Assembly (NCBI RefSeq): GCF_900128995.1 | Contig: NZ_FQUE01000011.1 | Coordinates: 1-64,000, forward strand | Source of the DNA: Loktanella atrilutea | Lineage (GTDB): Bacteria > Pseudomonadota > Alphaproteobacteria > Rhodobacterales > Rhodobacteraceae | Direction of reading: 5' to 3' | DNA: 64,000 bases | Shown: piece by piece, positions 8,464 through 17,941 of the stretch | How positions within the stretch are numbered: position 1 is the first letter of the stretch | Layout: the number at the start of each line of letters is the position of its first letter | Program-made: the position numbers and the translations under genes | The notes under the pieces: model-generated | The model's database searches: none | Told to the model about the DNA's origin: nothing | The model's input: the letters and a program-made list of their open reading frames with translations, nothing else

Positions 8464-11214
8464 ATGCTCCAGACCGGACCGCACCCATCGCCATCACTGC
8501 CAGCCGCCGCCGACCGCGCGCTGACCGACGCGACGTCGCAGGTCCGCGCGATCCTGAGGCGCAGTCTGATCGAGGTGACGCGGGACCAGTTGCCGGATGC
8601 CGCGACGCTGCTGGACGGCCACCGGCCGATCAACCGGGTGGCGCGCGGCGAACGATTCCTTGCGCTGCAACTACTTGGCACATGGCACCAGCTTCTTGCG
8701 ATCGCGCGAGAGTTCGAGGCGGTTCAGAAGCGCCGGGCAACAGAGAGGGCGGGGGATGCGGCGGACATCGGCGGATCCTTTGCAGAGGTTCTGGGCAGCA
8801 TGACCCGGTCCGGCGCATCTGCGTCGGAGATCGAAGCGGCCATCCGGCGGCTGCGGGTCGGTCCCACGATGACCGCGCATCCGACAGAGACGAAGCGCGT
8901 GACGGTGCTGGCGAACCACCGGCGGATCTACCGCCGCCTGACGGACCTCCTCGCCCGGCAATGGGCCCCGCGCGAGGAGGAGGCCCATGTGCAGGCGCTG
9001 ACATCGGAGATCGAACTGCTCTGGCTGACCGGGGAACTTCGGCTGGAAAAACCGACCGTCGCGCAGGAGGTAGCATGGGGACTCTATTTCTTTGGCGAAG
9101 TGCTGTACGACGCCGTCCCGACCCTGCACGACACGCTGAACCATGCCTTGCGCCGGGTGTCCTGCGATCCGGCGCCGGGACCGTTCCTGCGTTTTTCCAG
9201 TTGGATCGGTGGTGATCGGGACGGCAATCCGCATGTGACCGCCGAAGTCACCCGCGCCGCGCTGGGTGAATACCGGCTCGCCGCCCTTCGGTCCTACCAA
9301 CCGGTGCTGGAGCAGATGTGCCATGACCTGTCGCTGAGCCTGTCCGTGGCTGAGGTGGGCCAGGGGGTTCTGGGAGTGATTGCGCAACAGTTGGATCTTT
9401 GCGGGCGGGCGGCAGAAACCACGCGCTGGCACAACGCGGCGGAGCCGTTCCGGCAAGGGGCCACGGCGCTGCTGATCCGGCTGAACGCCTCGCTGGATGC
9501 GGATGCGGGCCGACCGACGGAGGCTGTGCCCTTTCGCAGCGCCCGCGAATTCCTGAGTGTCGTCGCCGCGCTCGATGCCGGCCTGATGGCGGTCGGCGCG
9601 CAGAATACCTCTGCCCGACGCACCCGCCCGCTGATGCGCCGAATCGAGACCTTCGGGTTCCACACCGCGTCGCTTGATATCCGACAGAACGCCACGGTGA
9701 CCAATCGGACCGTCGCGGCGGTGCTGCGTGCCCGCGGTCAGGATGTGCCGGCCATCGGATCGCCTGACTGGTCACGCGCCATCACCCATGCGCTGCATCA
9801 TGATACGGCGCTGGATCGGGCGACACTGACCGAACTGCCAGAGGAAGCGGCGGAGACGCTCGACCTGTTCCGGCTGATGGCAGAGACCCGTGCCCGCGAG
9901 CGGGATGCGATCGGGGCCTTCATCCTGTCGATGACCACCTCTGCCGACGATATCCTCGGCGTGTACCTGCTGGCACGCTGGACCGCGACAGCAGAAGATG
10001 CGGCACAGGATGCCCCGTTGCAGATAAGGGTCGTGCCGCTGCTGGAGACCATCGAGGACCTGCGGGCGGCGACGAATATCCTTGACACCCTGTTTGCCAA
10101 CCGCACCGTGCGCCGGGCGATCCGCGACCACGGCGACACGCAAGAGATCATGCTGGGCTATTCGGACAGCAACAAGGACGGTGGCTTCCTGACCTCGAAC
10201 TGGGAGCTGTCGAAGGCGCAGACGGCCGTGCAACGCGTTGCCGCCCGCCACCGCATCGCCGTGTCATTCTTTCACGGTCGCGGCGGGTCGGTCAGCCGGG
10301 GTGGCGCCCCCGCAGGCCGCGCCATTGCGGCCCAGCCCGAGCGCACGGTGAACGGCCGCCTGCGCGTCACCGAGCAGGGCGAAATCGTATCGGCCAAGTT
10401 CGCGAACCGCGGGACGGCGCTGGGCAACCTCGAATTCCTGACCGCAGCGGTGCTGCGGCACACACTGGAAAGGTCCGACGACCGCCAATCTTCGGAAACG
10501 CCGGAGTTCAACGAGGCCATGGCCGCTCTGGCGGGTCTCGCACAGGTCAAATACCTCGACCTGACGGGCACGGCTGGGTTCATCGACTATTTCAATGCCG
10601 CCAGCCCGGTGGAGGAACTGGCGCTTCTCAAGATCGGATCGCGTCCCGCAAAGCGATTCGGCACCGGCATCCGCTACCTTGCCGATCTGCGGGCAATTCC
10701 CTGGGTCTTTGCCTGGAGCCAGAATCGCCACATGCTGACGGGCTGGTATGGTATCGGATCGGCGCTGTCGTCCTTTACGCGGGTGCGCGGCGAGAACGGG
10801 CTGGACCTGTTGCGCCGGATGTTCGAACGGTCACGCCTGTTCCGGCTGGTCATCGACGAAGCGGAGAAGGTGCTGTTTCAAGCCGATATGGCCATCGCCC
10901 GGGCCTATGCCGGACTGGTGCAGGACGCCGCCGTTCGCGATGCGGTCTTTTCCAAGGTCGAGCAGGAATACGATCTGACACGCAACATGATCCTGAGCGT
11001 GACCGGGGGCCACGATCTGTCACGACGATTTCCCAACTACCGCGCGCAGGCCGACGCGGTTCGCCCCCAGATGATCGGCGTCCACCGATTACAGATCGAC
11101 TTGCTGGACCGTGTGCGCCGGGCGGGAGGGGCAGACGCCGCCGATCCGGTGGACGTCGACAGCCTGCTCATGTCCATCCACGTCATTTCCAGCGGGCTCG
11201 GCTGGACCGGCTGA
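8464..11214 (+). CDS. ppc: Phosphoenolpyruvate carboxylase
   Basis: The enzyme carboxylates phosphoenolpyruvate to oxaloacetate, the CO2-fixing step of the serine cycle. Active-site signatures are complete: His139 in TAHPTE, the FHGRGGSVSRGG loop and GYSDSNKDGGF. From the ATG at 8464 the protein is 916 residues and the catalytic His falls at 139, close to position 138 in the E. coli enzyme. A GTG at 8323 would add 47 residues of unconvincing sequence, so it is treated as leader. glyA follows after 24 bases, so the two are probably co-transcribed and dedicated to C1 assimilation. Confidence 0.95.
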   Translation: MLQTGPHPSPSLPAAADRALTDATSQVRAILRRSLIEVTRDQLPDAATLLDGHRPINRVARGERFLALQLLGTWHQLLAIAREFEAVQKRRATERAGDAADIGGSFAEVLGSMTRSGASASEIEAAIRRLRVGPTMTAHPTETKRVTVLANHRRIYRRLTDLLARQWAPREEEAHVQALTSEIELLWLTGELRLEKPTVAQEVAWGLYFFGEVLYDAVPTLHDTLNHALRRVSCDPAPGPFLRFSSWIGGDRDGNPHVTAEVTRAALGEYRLAALRSYQPVLEQMCHDLSLSLSVAEVGQGVLGVIAQQLDLCGRAAETTRWHNAAEPFRQGATALLIRLNASLDADAGRPTEAVPFRSAREFLSVVAALDAGLMAVGAQNTSARRTRPLMRRIETFGFHTASLDIRQNATVTNRTVAAVLRARGQDVPAIGSPDWSRAITHALHHDTALDRATLTELPEEAAETLDLFRLMAETRARERDAIGAFILSMTTSADDILGVYLLARWTATAEDAAQDAPLQIRVVPLLETIEDLRAATNILDTLFANRTVRRAIRDHGDTQEIMLGYSDSNKDGGFLTSNWELSKAQTAVQRVAARHRIAVSFFHGRGGSVSRGGAPAGRAIAAQPERTVNGRLRVTEQGEIVSAKFANRGTALGNLEFLTAAVLRHTLERSDDRQSSETPEFNEAMAALAGLAQVKYLDLTGTAGFIDYFNAASPVEELALLKIGSRPAKRFGTGIRYLADLRAIPWVFAWSQNRHMLTGWYGIGSALSSFTRVRGENGLDLLRRMFERSRLFRLVIDEAEKVLFQADMAIARAYAGLVQDAAVRDAVFSKVEQEYDLTRNMILSVTGGHDLSRRFPNYRAQADAVRPQMIGVHRLQIDLLDRVRRAGGADAADPVDVDSLLMSIHVISSGLGWTG

Positions 11215-11238
11215 ATCATATCACAGGGAGAGAGATCA

Positions 11239-12534
11239 ATGAATATCGCCACACAGACCGTAGATACGCGCCACGCCTTCTTTCACAGCCCGCTGACGGA
11301 GATTGACCCAGAAGTGCAGGGCACGATCACACGCGAGCTGGACCGTCAGCGCGACGAGATCGAGCTGATCGCGTCGGAAAACATCGTCAGCCGCGCCGTC
11401 ATGGAAGCGCAGGGCTCGGTCATGACGAACAAGTATGCCGAAGGCTATCCGGGCCGCCGCTACTACGGCGGCTGCCGGTTTGTCGATCAGGCCGAAGACC
11501 TGGCCCGGGACCGGGTGAAGGCGTTGTTCGGTTGCACTTATGCCAACGTGCAGCCCAATTCCGGCTCGCAGGCCAATCAGGCGGTCTTCATGACACTGAT
11601 GCAGCCGGGGGATACCTTTCTTGGCCTCAATCTTGCCGCCGGCGGGCACCTGACGCATGGCGCGAGCGTGAATCAATCAGGCAAATGGTTCAACGCCGTG
11701 CATTATTCCGTGCGGCAAGAGGATAATCTCCTCGACATGGATCAAGTTGCGCATTTGGCCGAGGCGCATAGGCCGAAAGTCATCGTGGCAGGCGGGTCCG
11801 CCTATTCGCGTCATATCGACTTTGCCGCCTTCCGGGAAATCGCCGACCGGGTCGGCGCAAAGCTGTTCGTGGACATGGCGCATTTTGCGGGACTGGTGGC
11901 TGGAGGCATGCATCCTTCGCCCCTGCCCTATGCAGATGTCGTGACCTCGACCACGCACAAGACCCTGCGCGGCCCGCGTGGCGGGATCATCCTGTCGAAC
12001 GACGAGGAGTTGGGTAAAAAGCTGAACTCCGCCGTCTTTCCCGGGCTGCAAGGCGGTCCGCTCATGCACGTGATTGCCGCCAAGGCCGTGGCCTTCGGCG
12101 AGGCCCTGCAGCCTGCCTACAAGGACTATATCCGGCAAGTCGTGACCAACGCCCGTGCCTTGGCGGACACGCTGCAACAGGGCGGCGTCGACATCGTGTC
12201 TGGGGGCACCGACACCCACCTGATGCTGGCCGACCTGCGTCCGAAGGGACTGTCGGGCAAAATGGTGGAGGAGGCGTTGGGCCGCGCACACATCACCTGC
12301 AACAAGAACGGCATTCCCTTCGACCCGGCGCCACCGATGAAGCCGTCCGGCATTCGCCTTGGCACACCCGCCGTCACCACCCGCGGCTTGGCCGAGGGGG
12401 AGGTCCGCGCCATCGGGCGGATGATCCTGAAAGTGATCGACGGCCTTGCCGCCGGTGGCGACGACAGTGCCGGGATGGAGGCGGAGGTGCGCGAAGAGGC
12501 AACCGCGCTGATGCGGCGCTTTCCGATCTACTGA
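11239..12534 (+). CDS. glyA: Serine hydroxymethyltransferase
   Basis: This PLP enzyme condenses methylene-tetrahydrofolate with glycine to make serine, the entry of C1 carbon into the serine cycle. At 431 residues it is full length. The PLP lysine is Lys241 in [14 protein letters not shown], and the N-terminal [16 protein letters not shown] motif is intact. A strong AGGGAGAGAG ribosome site precedes the ATG. Because it sits directly behind ppc in a serine-cycle cluster, it may be the assimilation-specific copy, with a housekeeping glyA elsewhere; that is inference. Confidence 0.95.
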   Translation: MNIATQTVDTRHAFFHSPLTEIDPEVQGTITRELDRQRDEIELIASENIVSRAVMEAQGSVMTNKYAEGYPGRRYYGGCRFVDQAEDLARDRVKALFGCTYANVQPNSGSQANQAVFMTLMQPGDTFLGLNLAAGGHLTHGASVNQSGKWFNAVHYSVRQEDNLLDMDQVAHLAEAHRPKVIVAGGSAYSRHIDFAAFREIADRVGAKLFVDMAHFAGLVAGGMHPSPLPYADVVTSTTHKTLRGPRGGIILSNDEELGKKLNSAVFPGLQGGPLMHVIAAKAVAFGEALQPAYKDYIRQVVTNARALADTLQQGGVDIVSGGTDTHLMLADLRPKGLSGKMVEEALGRAHITCNKNGIPFDPAPPMKPSGIRLGTPAVTTRGLAEGEVRAIGRMILKVIDGLAAGGDDSAGMEAEVREEATALMRRFPIY

Positions 12535-12564
12535 CGCTGCTCCGGTGCCGGGTCCCCGCGTCAG
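12531..12564. terminator. Weak bidirectional dyad covering both stop codons of glyA and the EthD gene
   Basis: CTGACGC at 12531-12537 pairs with GCGTCAG at 12558-12564, enclosing 20 bases. Each arm contains the stop codon of one of the two convergent genes. No T run is present, so termination function is only possible. Confidence 0.3.
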
Positions 12565-12869
12565 GCGATGACGTCGCCCATCATCATCTGCGGCGTCCCG
12601 GAATAGAAATTCGGGATATCATCCAGCGCGGGGCCCGCTGCGGCGAGCGCCGCCTCTCGTGCGGCGGCATCGCGAAAGATGAAGGTCGCGACGGCGTGGG
12701 CCGGACCGGGCTGGCCGTCCTCGCCGTCGGCGACCCGGACATAGATGATCCGCTCTGCATGGGGCGCCATGTGCTCTGCCACGATCGGAATGTGGGTTGC
12801 GGTGTAATAGGCGTGATCGAAGGTGGCGCCGCCGGTCGTCGGATACAGCACCTGCAGTGAAACGGACAT
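12561..12869 (-). CDS. EthD-domain small protein
   Basis: A 102-residue protein of the EthD/dimeric alpha-beta barrel type. The pattern (N-terminal beta strand, then FDHAYYTATHIPIVAEHM, then a C-terminal IPNFYSGTPQMM) resembles EthD proteins. Those are small dimeric proteins linked to oxidative degradation clusters, with poorly known roles. GGGAGAAGAG precedes the ATG at 12869. It lies 112 bases downstream of folD on the same strand, so it could be the last gene of an fhs-folD transcript. No catalytic residues can be assigned and its link to C1 metabolism is unproven. Confidence 0.75.
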   Translation of the reverse strand: MSVSLQVLYPTTGGATFDHAYYTATHIPIVAEHMAPHAERIIYVRVADGEDGQPGPAHAVATFIFRDAAAREAALAAAGPALDDIPNFYSGTPQMMMGDVIA

Positions 12870-12960
12870 CGCTCTTCTCCCTGTTGCTGGCGGGCCGCAC
12901 GGCTGCCCCCGCCCTTTCAGTTAGGACGCGGACCACGCGGCGCCACAGCGAAGCGCCCGG

Positions 12961-12980
12961 GACGGCGGGCGACCGCCGTC
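12961..12980 (-). terminator. Hairpin immediately after folD
   Basis: GACGGCGG at 12961-12968 pairs with CCGCCGTC at 12973-12980 around a GCGA loop, one base beyond the folD stop in the direction of transcription. There is no T tract, so it may only partly terminate before the EthD gene. Confidence 0.45.
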
Positions 12981-12981
12981 T

Positions 12982-13884
12982 TCAGGCCGTCAGACCGCCG
13001 GGCTCGTCGAGGCCGCTGGCCCGGCAGCAAGCGGTCAGGGTATTTGCGAGCAGGCAGGCGATGGTCATCGGGCCAACACCACCCGGCACCGGCGTGATCG
13101 CACCCGCCACAGCAGCGCAGCTGTCGAAATCCACGTCGCCGACGAGCCTTGATTTGCCCTCGCCCTTGTCCGGGGCCGGGATGCGGTTGATGCCCACGTC
13201 GATCACGGTGGCGCCCGGCTTGATCCAGTCGCCTGGCACCATTTCAGGCCGGCCCACGGCGGCGACCACGATATCGGCGCGGCGTACAACGTCGGCCAAA
13301 CTCTTTGTGCGGGAATGGGCAATGGTGACGGTGCAGCTGTCGTTCAGCAACAGTTGCGCCATCGGCTTGCCGACGATGTTGGACCGGCCGATGATCACCG
13401 CCTCCATCCCCGACAGCGACCCGTGATGATCCCGCAGCATCATCAGACAGCCGAGCGGCGTGCAGGGCACCATGCTTTTCTGTCCCGTGCCGAGCAGGCC
13501 GACGTTGGAGACGTGAAATCCGTCGACGTCCTTCGCCGGGTTGATCGCGTTGATGATCAGGTCGGAATCGAGGTGACCCGGCAACGGCAGTTGCACGAGG
13601 ATGCCGTGCACCGCCGGGTCGTCGTTCAAACGGTTCACGACCGCAAGCAGGTCGGCCTCCGACACGTCGTCATCCAGCTTGTGCTCGAAGGAGTTCATGC
13701 CGACCTCCACCGTCTGCTTGCCCTTGGCGCGGACATAGACTTGGCTGGCCGGATCCTCGCCCACCAGCACGACTGCAAGCCCCGGGGTAATATCGTGGTC
13801 GCGCTTGAGGTTGGCGACGTGGGTTGCGACCTTGTCGCGGACGGTGGCGGCAAAGGCCTTGCCGTCGAGGAGGGTTGCGGTCAT
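12982..13884 (-). CDS. folD: Bifunctional methylene-THF dehydrogenase / methenyl-THF cyclohydrolase
   Basis: FolD interconverts formyl-, methenyl- and methylene-tetrahydrofolate with NADP. Together with fhs just upstream it carries formate carbon to the methylene level for glyA. Family motifs are present: [17 protein letters not shown] near residue 45, the PLPGH segment, [14 protein letters not shown] and the C-terminal [16 protein letters not shown]. An ATG at 13911 overlaps the fhs stop. The ATG at 13884 has an AGGGAAAA ribosome site and begins [12 protein letters not shown], aligning with known FolD starts, so it is preferred (300 residues). Using FolD rather than MtdA/FchA differs from Methylobacterium. 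Confidence 0.93.
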   Translation of the reverse strand: MTATLLDGKAFAATVRDKVATHVANLKRDHDITPGLAVVLVGEDPASQVYVRAKGKQTVEVGMNSFEHKLDDDVSEADLLAVVNRLNDDPAVHGILVQLPLPGHLDSDLIINAINPAKDVDGFHVSNVGLLGTGQKSMVPCTPLGCLMMLRDHHGSLSGMEAVIIGRSNIVGKPMAQLLLNDSCTVTIAHSRTKSLADVVRRADIVVAAVGRPEMVPGDWIKPGATVIDVGINRIPAPDKGEGKSRLVGDVDFDSCAAVAGAITPVPGGVGPMTIACLLANTLTACCRASGLDEPGGLTA

Positions 13885-13910
13885 CGGATTTTCCCTGGCT
13901 GCGGAACTCA

Positions 13911-15587
13911 TCAGAACAAACCCTCGATCTGGCCTTCGGAGTCAAGACGAATGGTTTCCGACGCCGGATTACGCGGCAAGCCGGGCATGGTCATGATCTC
14001 GCCGCAGATCGCGACGACGAAGCCCGCACCGGCGGACAGCCGCACCTCGCGCACCGGCAGCCGGTGGCCGGTCGGCGCGCCGCGCCGGGTCGGATCGGTG
14101 GTGAAGGAGTATTGCGTCTTGGCGACGCAGATCGGCAGGTGGCCATAGCCGTGCTCTTGCCATTCGGCCAGCTGACTTCTGATCCTGTCGTCCGCATCGA
14201 CACCGTCGGCATGGTAGATCCGTCTGGCGATGGTCTCGATCTTGTCCAGAAGCGGCATGTCGTCGGGATAGAGCACCTTGAAATCCGCCTGACCACTGTC
14301 AGCGAGGGCCACGACCTTGTGCGCCAGTTCCTCTATCCCGGCGCCGCCGTCGGCCCAGTGACGGCACAGCACCGCCTCCGTCCCCTGCCGGGCGACGTAG
14401 TCCTTCACCGCTTTTACCTCGGCCTCCGTATCGCCGGAGAAGTGGTTGATCGCCACGATCACCGGCACGCCGAACCCCTGCAGATTGCCGATGTGACGGC
14501 CAAGATTCGGACAGCCGTCCTGCACGGCGGCGACGTTCTCGGCCCCGAGGTCGCCTTTGGCGACGCCGCCGTTCATCTTCATCGCGCGTACCGTGGCGAC
14601 GAGGACGACCGCGCTGGGTGCCAGACCGGCCTTGCGGCACTTGATGTTCAGGAATTTCTCTGCCCCCAGATCGGCGCCGAAACCGGCCTCGGTCACCACG
14701 TAATCCGCGATCTTCAGCGCGGTGGTGGTGGCGATGACGGAATTGCAACCGTGGGCGATATTGGCGAAGGGGCCGCCGTGGACGAAGGCCGGATTGTTTT
14801 CAAGCGTCTGCACAAGATTGGGCTGCATCGCGTCCTTCAGCAGAACGGTCATCGCACCATCGGCCTTCAGGTCGCGACAGCAGACCGGCCGCTTGTCGCG
14901 GGTATAGGCGACGATCATGTCGCCAAGTCGCCGTTCCAGATCCTTCAGGTCGCGGGCAAGGCACAGAATCGCCATGACTTCCGACGCGACGGTGATGTCG
15001 AAGCCGGTCTGGCGGGGGAAACCGTTCGCCACGCCGCCCAGCGAGGTCGCGACATCGCGCAGCGCCCGGTCGTTCATGTCCAGCACCCGTCGCCAGACGA
15101 TCCGGCGCAGGTCGATGTCCAGCGCATTGCCCCAGTAGATGTGGTTGTCGATCATTGCCGCGAGCAGGTTGTGGGCCGAGGTGATGGCGTGGAAGTCGCC
15201 AGTGAAATGCAGGTTCATGTCTTCCATCGGCACGACCTGCGCATGACCGCCGCCAGCGGCGCCGCCCTTCATTCCGAAGTTCGGACCCAGCGATGCCTCG
15301 CGGATGCAAATTGCCGCGCGTTTGCCGATCCGGTTCAGCCCGTCGCCAAGGCCCACGGTCGTCGTGGTCTTGCCTTCGCCCGCCGGGGTCGGATTGATCG
15401 CGGTCACGAGGATCAGCTTGCCATCCGGTCGGTCCCGCAGGGACGAGATGAAGGATTGGCTGATCTTCGCCTTGTCGTGACCGTAGGGCAGCATGTCGCC
15501 GGCCCCGATGCCAAGGCGGGCGCCAACGTCCTGAATCGGCTGCTTCACCGCCTCGCGGGCGATCTGGATATCCGTCTTTACCGCCAT
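13911..15587 (-). CDS. fhs: Formate--tetrahydrofolate ligase
   Basis: This ATP-dependent ligase charges tetrahydrofolate with formate, the branch point between formate oxidation and assimilation. From the ATG at 15587, preceded by GGAGGAG, the protein is 558 residues, the standard length; the frame runs 68 codons further upstream without coding character. The P-loop [11 protein letters not shown] lies near residue 70, and the ligase sequence is intact to the C-terminal [10 protein letters not shown]. Its stop overlaps an alternative folD start, so fhs-folD is a coupled operon. It is divergent from the LuxR-type regulator across a 300-bp spacer. Confidence 0.95.
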   Translation of the reverse strand: MAVKTDIQIAREAVKQPIQDVGARLGIGAGDMLPYGHDKAKISQSFISSLRDRPDGKLILVTAINPTPAGEGKTTTTVGLGDGLNRIGKRAAICIREASLGPNFGMKGGAAGGGHAQVVPMEDMNLHFTGDFHAITSAHNLLAAMIDNHIYWGNALDIDLRRIVWRRVLDMNDRALRDVATSLGGVANGFPRQTGFDITVASEVMAILCLARDLKDLERRLGDMIVAYTRDKRPVCCRDLKADGAMTVLLKDAMQPNLVQTLENNPAFVHGGPFANIAHGCNSVIATTTALKIADYVVTEAGFGADLGAEKFLNIKCRKAGLAPSAVVLVATVRAMKMNGGVAKGDLGAENVAAVQDGCPNLGRHIGNLQGFGVPVIVAINHFSGDTEAEVKAVKDYVARQGTEAVLCRHWADGGAGIEELAHKVVALADSGQADFKVLYPDDMPLLDKIETIARRIYHADGVDADDRIRSQLAEWQEHGYGHLPICVAKTQYSFTTDPTRRGAPTGHRLPVREVRLSAGAGFVVAICGEIMTMPGLPRNPASETIRLDSEGQIEGLF

Positions 15588-15887
15588 GCCGGCTCCTCCC
15601 AAAACCATCTCTGCCAAGGTGCTGACACGAACCACGCCCGTTGGGCAATCGTCCCCGCGCCGCGACTGCCGTTTCCCGGCAAGTTTCCGTCCTGACGGAA
15701 ACCCTAGCCCCACCCGGTCGGGCAGGGAATGCTGTATACGTCGGTATGCGGTAAAGCCTTGTCCGACAACCAAAAGTCTCAGTAGACACACGGCCTTTCA
15801 CCGATCAACCTGCAAGAGAGGGGGAAGACACCGGCGGGAGGGGTGAAGCCTGCGTCAGACCCAGCACGCGACAGCGGGAGGTGTCAG
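15588..15887. promoter_or_regulatory. 300-bp divergent control region between fhs and the LuxR-type gene
   Basis: No gene is visible. The main feature is a near-perfect palindrome, GTTTCCGTC-CT-GACGGAAAC at 15683-15702, about 95 bases upstream of the fhs start and 185 upstream of the regulator. It could be an operator for the neighbouring regulator or a hairpin. The right half is rich in CA and GAGAGG stretches and ends with the GGGAGG ribosome site of the regulator. No clear sigma-70 pair was found. Confidence 0.5.
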
Positions 15888-16529
15888 ATGACGGTTTCGA
15901 CTGTGCCACGCGCGGTGACGACGGGCCCCGTACGGATCCTTCTGGCAGAGGCAAATCCCTTCGTCGTGTCCGCGCTGACCACCTGCTTCGACGGCGAGGC
16001 GCGGTTTCGCCTGATCGGCAGTGTTGATCGCGGAGCAGATGTGCTGGCGGTCAGGCCCGACACGGTGGACGTGGTCGTGCTGGCGTGGCAGCTCGTGGAC
16101 ATGATTGCCCCCGACGTGCTGCGCGCCTTGAAGGCCCGGGGGTCGGGGCTACCGGTCACGATCTTTTCCAACACCCGCGATCTGGGACACGTGCGACAGT
16201 CCGTGCGGTTGGGTGCGCTGGGGTTCTGCTATCAGTTCGACGAACCGTCGGTGCTGTTCGACACGCTGCACGCGGTGGCGAACGGGCGCATCTGCGTGCC
16301 CTTCATCGACGTGACCAAGATCAACGACACCCCGCTGGCGCAGCTGACCGTGCGAGAGAGGGAGTTGTTGTCGGTGCTGGCACGGGGCTGGACCAACCAG
16401 CAGATCGCGAACCGCACGGGCATTTCAGAGAATACAGTGAAGTATCACCTCAAGAACCTTTACGACAAGCTGGGAGTGCACAACCGTGCGATGGCGGTTG
16501 CCGTCTTTTCCCGCGAATCCTCGGACTGA
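15888..16529 (+). CDS. Atypical LuxR/NarL-type regulator with degenerate receiver domain
   Basis: A 213-residue protein has a receiver-like N-terminal domain (about 16-130) and a LuxR helix-turn-helix (about 152-213; LTVRERELLSVLARGWTNQQIANRTGISENTVKYHLKNL). The phosphoacceptor Asp is replaced by Ala66 in DVVVLAWQLVD. The conserved switch Lys is Gln116 in GALGFCYQFD, and the acidic pocket keeps only Glu21. It therefore should not be phosphorylated in the usual way. The ATG at 15888 follows GGGAGG; a start at 15843 is possible but lacks a ribosome site. Its place between fhs-folD and sgaA-mclA-mtkAB-hprA suggests it controls the serine cycle; this is inference. No kinase gene is adjacent. Confidence 0.85.
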   Translation: MTVSTVPRAVTTGPVRILLAEANPFVVSALTTCFDGEARFRLIGSVDRGADVLAVRPDTVDVVVLAWQLVDMIAPDVLRALKARGSGLPVTIFSNTRDLGHVRQSVRLGALGFCYQFDEPSVLFDTLHAVANGRICVPFIDVTKINDTPLAQLTVRERELLSVLARGWTNQQIANRTGISENTVKYHLKNLYDKLGVHNRAMAVAVFSRESSD

Positions 16530-16718
16530 ACCCTGGCCCTGCCGATGACAGTCGCGACGTCGGCGGTCAGGCGCAGCCGGTGCCCCGGACCCCGATCGGG
16601 TAGGCACCGCCCCCCCGCCGCGACGGCGTTTCCTATCCTGCAAGGTGTTCTGACCGCGGCCCGCTGCCCGCATCCTGAGGTCAGATCGACGCGCAGCATT
16701 CCAAGGGAGGACCACCGC

Positions 16719-17915
16719 ATGCCCGGCTTCAACCACCTCTACATCCCCGGCCCGACGAACGTGCCCGATCAGGTGCGGATGGCGATGAACGTGTCCATGC
16801 AGGACATGCGAGCCCCCGATTTCCCCGCCTTCACCAAACCGCTGTTCGAGAAGGTCGCGAAGGTGTTCCGCAACACGACGGGCCGCGTCTTCCTCTACCC
16901 CTCCTCCGGCACCGGCGCCTGGGAGGCGGCGATCCAGAACACCTTGTCCCCCGGCGACAAGGTGCTGATGAGCCGCTTCGGCCAATTCTCGCACCTCTGG
17001 GCCGACATGGCGATGCGTCTCGGCCTTGATGTGGAATTGATCGACTGCGACTGGGGCACCGGCGTGCCGGTGGAGCAATACGCCGAGCGCCTGAACGCCG
17101 ACGTCGCGCACGAGATTCAGGCCGTCTTCGTCACCCACAACGAGACCGCCACCGGCGTCACCTCGAACGTCAAGGCGGTGCGCGAGGCGCTGGATGCGGC
17201 CAAGCACCCGGCCCTTCTGATGGTGGACGGGGTCAGCGCCGTAGGCTCGATCCCCTTCGATCAGGACGCCTGGCGGGTGGACTGCGCCGTGTCGGGATCG
17301 CAGAAGGGCTTCATGCTGCCGGCGGGCCTCGGCATGCTGTCGGTCAGCAAGTGGGCGCTGGATGCAAACAAGCGCGCCGGCTACGCGCGCACGTTCTTCA
17401 GCTTCGAGGACATGATTGCCAACAACAACAACGGTTATTTCCCTTACACCCCCGCGACCCAGTTGTTGCACGGTCTGAATACCAGCGTCGACATGATGCT
17501 GGACGAGGGGCTGGAGAATATCTGGGCCCGCCACCACCGGCTGGCCACGGGCGTGCGCAAGGCCGTCGCCGCATGGGGCCTCGACCTCTGTGCGCAGGAG
17601 GAGAAGTGGTATTCGGACACCGTCTCCGCGATCCTCGTGCCGGAGGGTTTCGACGCCCGCGACGTCATCTCGACCGCCTACAGCAAGTACAACACCTCGC
17701 TGGGGTCGGGTCTGTCCAAGGTGGCAGGCAAGGTGTTCCGTATCGGGCATCTGGGCTGGCTGAACGAAGGCATGGTCTGCACCGCCCTGTCGGTTGCGGA
17801 AATGGCGCTGATCGACACCGGTATCAAGATCGAGGCCGGGTCCGGCGTCGGTGCAGCGATCACCCACTTCAGCCAGACCGCTGCGGATGCCACCCCCAAG
17901 CGCGCCGCCGCCTGA
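16719..17915 (+). CDS. sgaA: Serine--glyoxylate aminotransferase
   Basis: This PLP enzyme transfers the amino group of serine to glyoxylate, giving hydroxypyruvate and glycine, and so regenerates the C1 acceptor of the serine cycle. The 398-residue class V aminotransferase has its PLP lysine at Lys196 in SGSQKGFMLP. It opens with the characteristic PGPTNVPDQVR and has the GSGTGAWEAA-type cofactor loop (SSGTGAWEAA, about 62-71). The ATG at 16719 follows GGGAGG; 58 in-frame codons upstream are leader. It heads a same-strand run with mclA, mtkA, mtkB and hprA. Confidence 0.95.
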   Translation: MPGFNHLYIPGPTNVPDQVRMAMNVSMQDMRAPDFPAFTKPLFEKVAKVFRNTTGRVFLYPSSGTGAWEAAIQNTLSPGDKVLMSRFGQFSHLWADMAMRLGLDVELIDCDWGTGVPVEQYAERLNADVAHEIQAVFVTHNETATGVTSNVKAVREALDAAKHPALLMVDGVSAVGSIPFDQDAWRVDCAVSGSQKGFMLPAGLGMLSVSKWALDANKRAGYARTFFSFEDMIANNNNGYFPYTPATQLLHGLNTSVDMMLDEGLENIWARHHRLATGVRKAVAAWGLDLCAQEEKWYSDTVSAILVPEGFDARDVISTAYSKYNTSLGSGLSKVAGKVFRIGHLGWLNEGMVCTALSVAEMALIDTGIKIEAGSGVGAAITHFSQTAADATPKRAAA

Positions 17916-17941
17916 TCCCCCTTACTGACAGGAACGCCCCC

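Noticed and set aside
13824-15695. A 623-codon plus-strand open frame opposite fhs
   Set aside because: It is antisense to a full-length fhs with clear motifs. Long antisense frames are common in GC-rich genes with this codon bias, and the protein matches no recognisable family.
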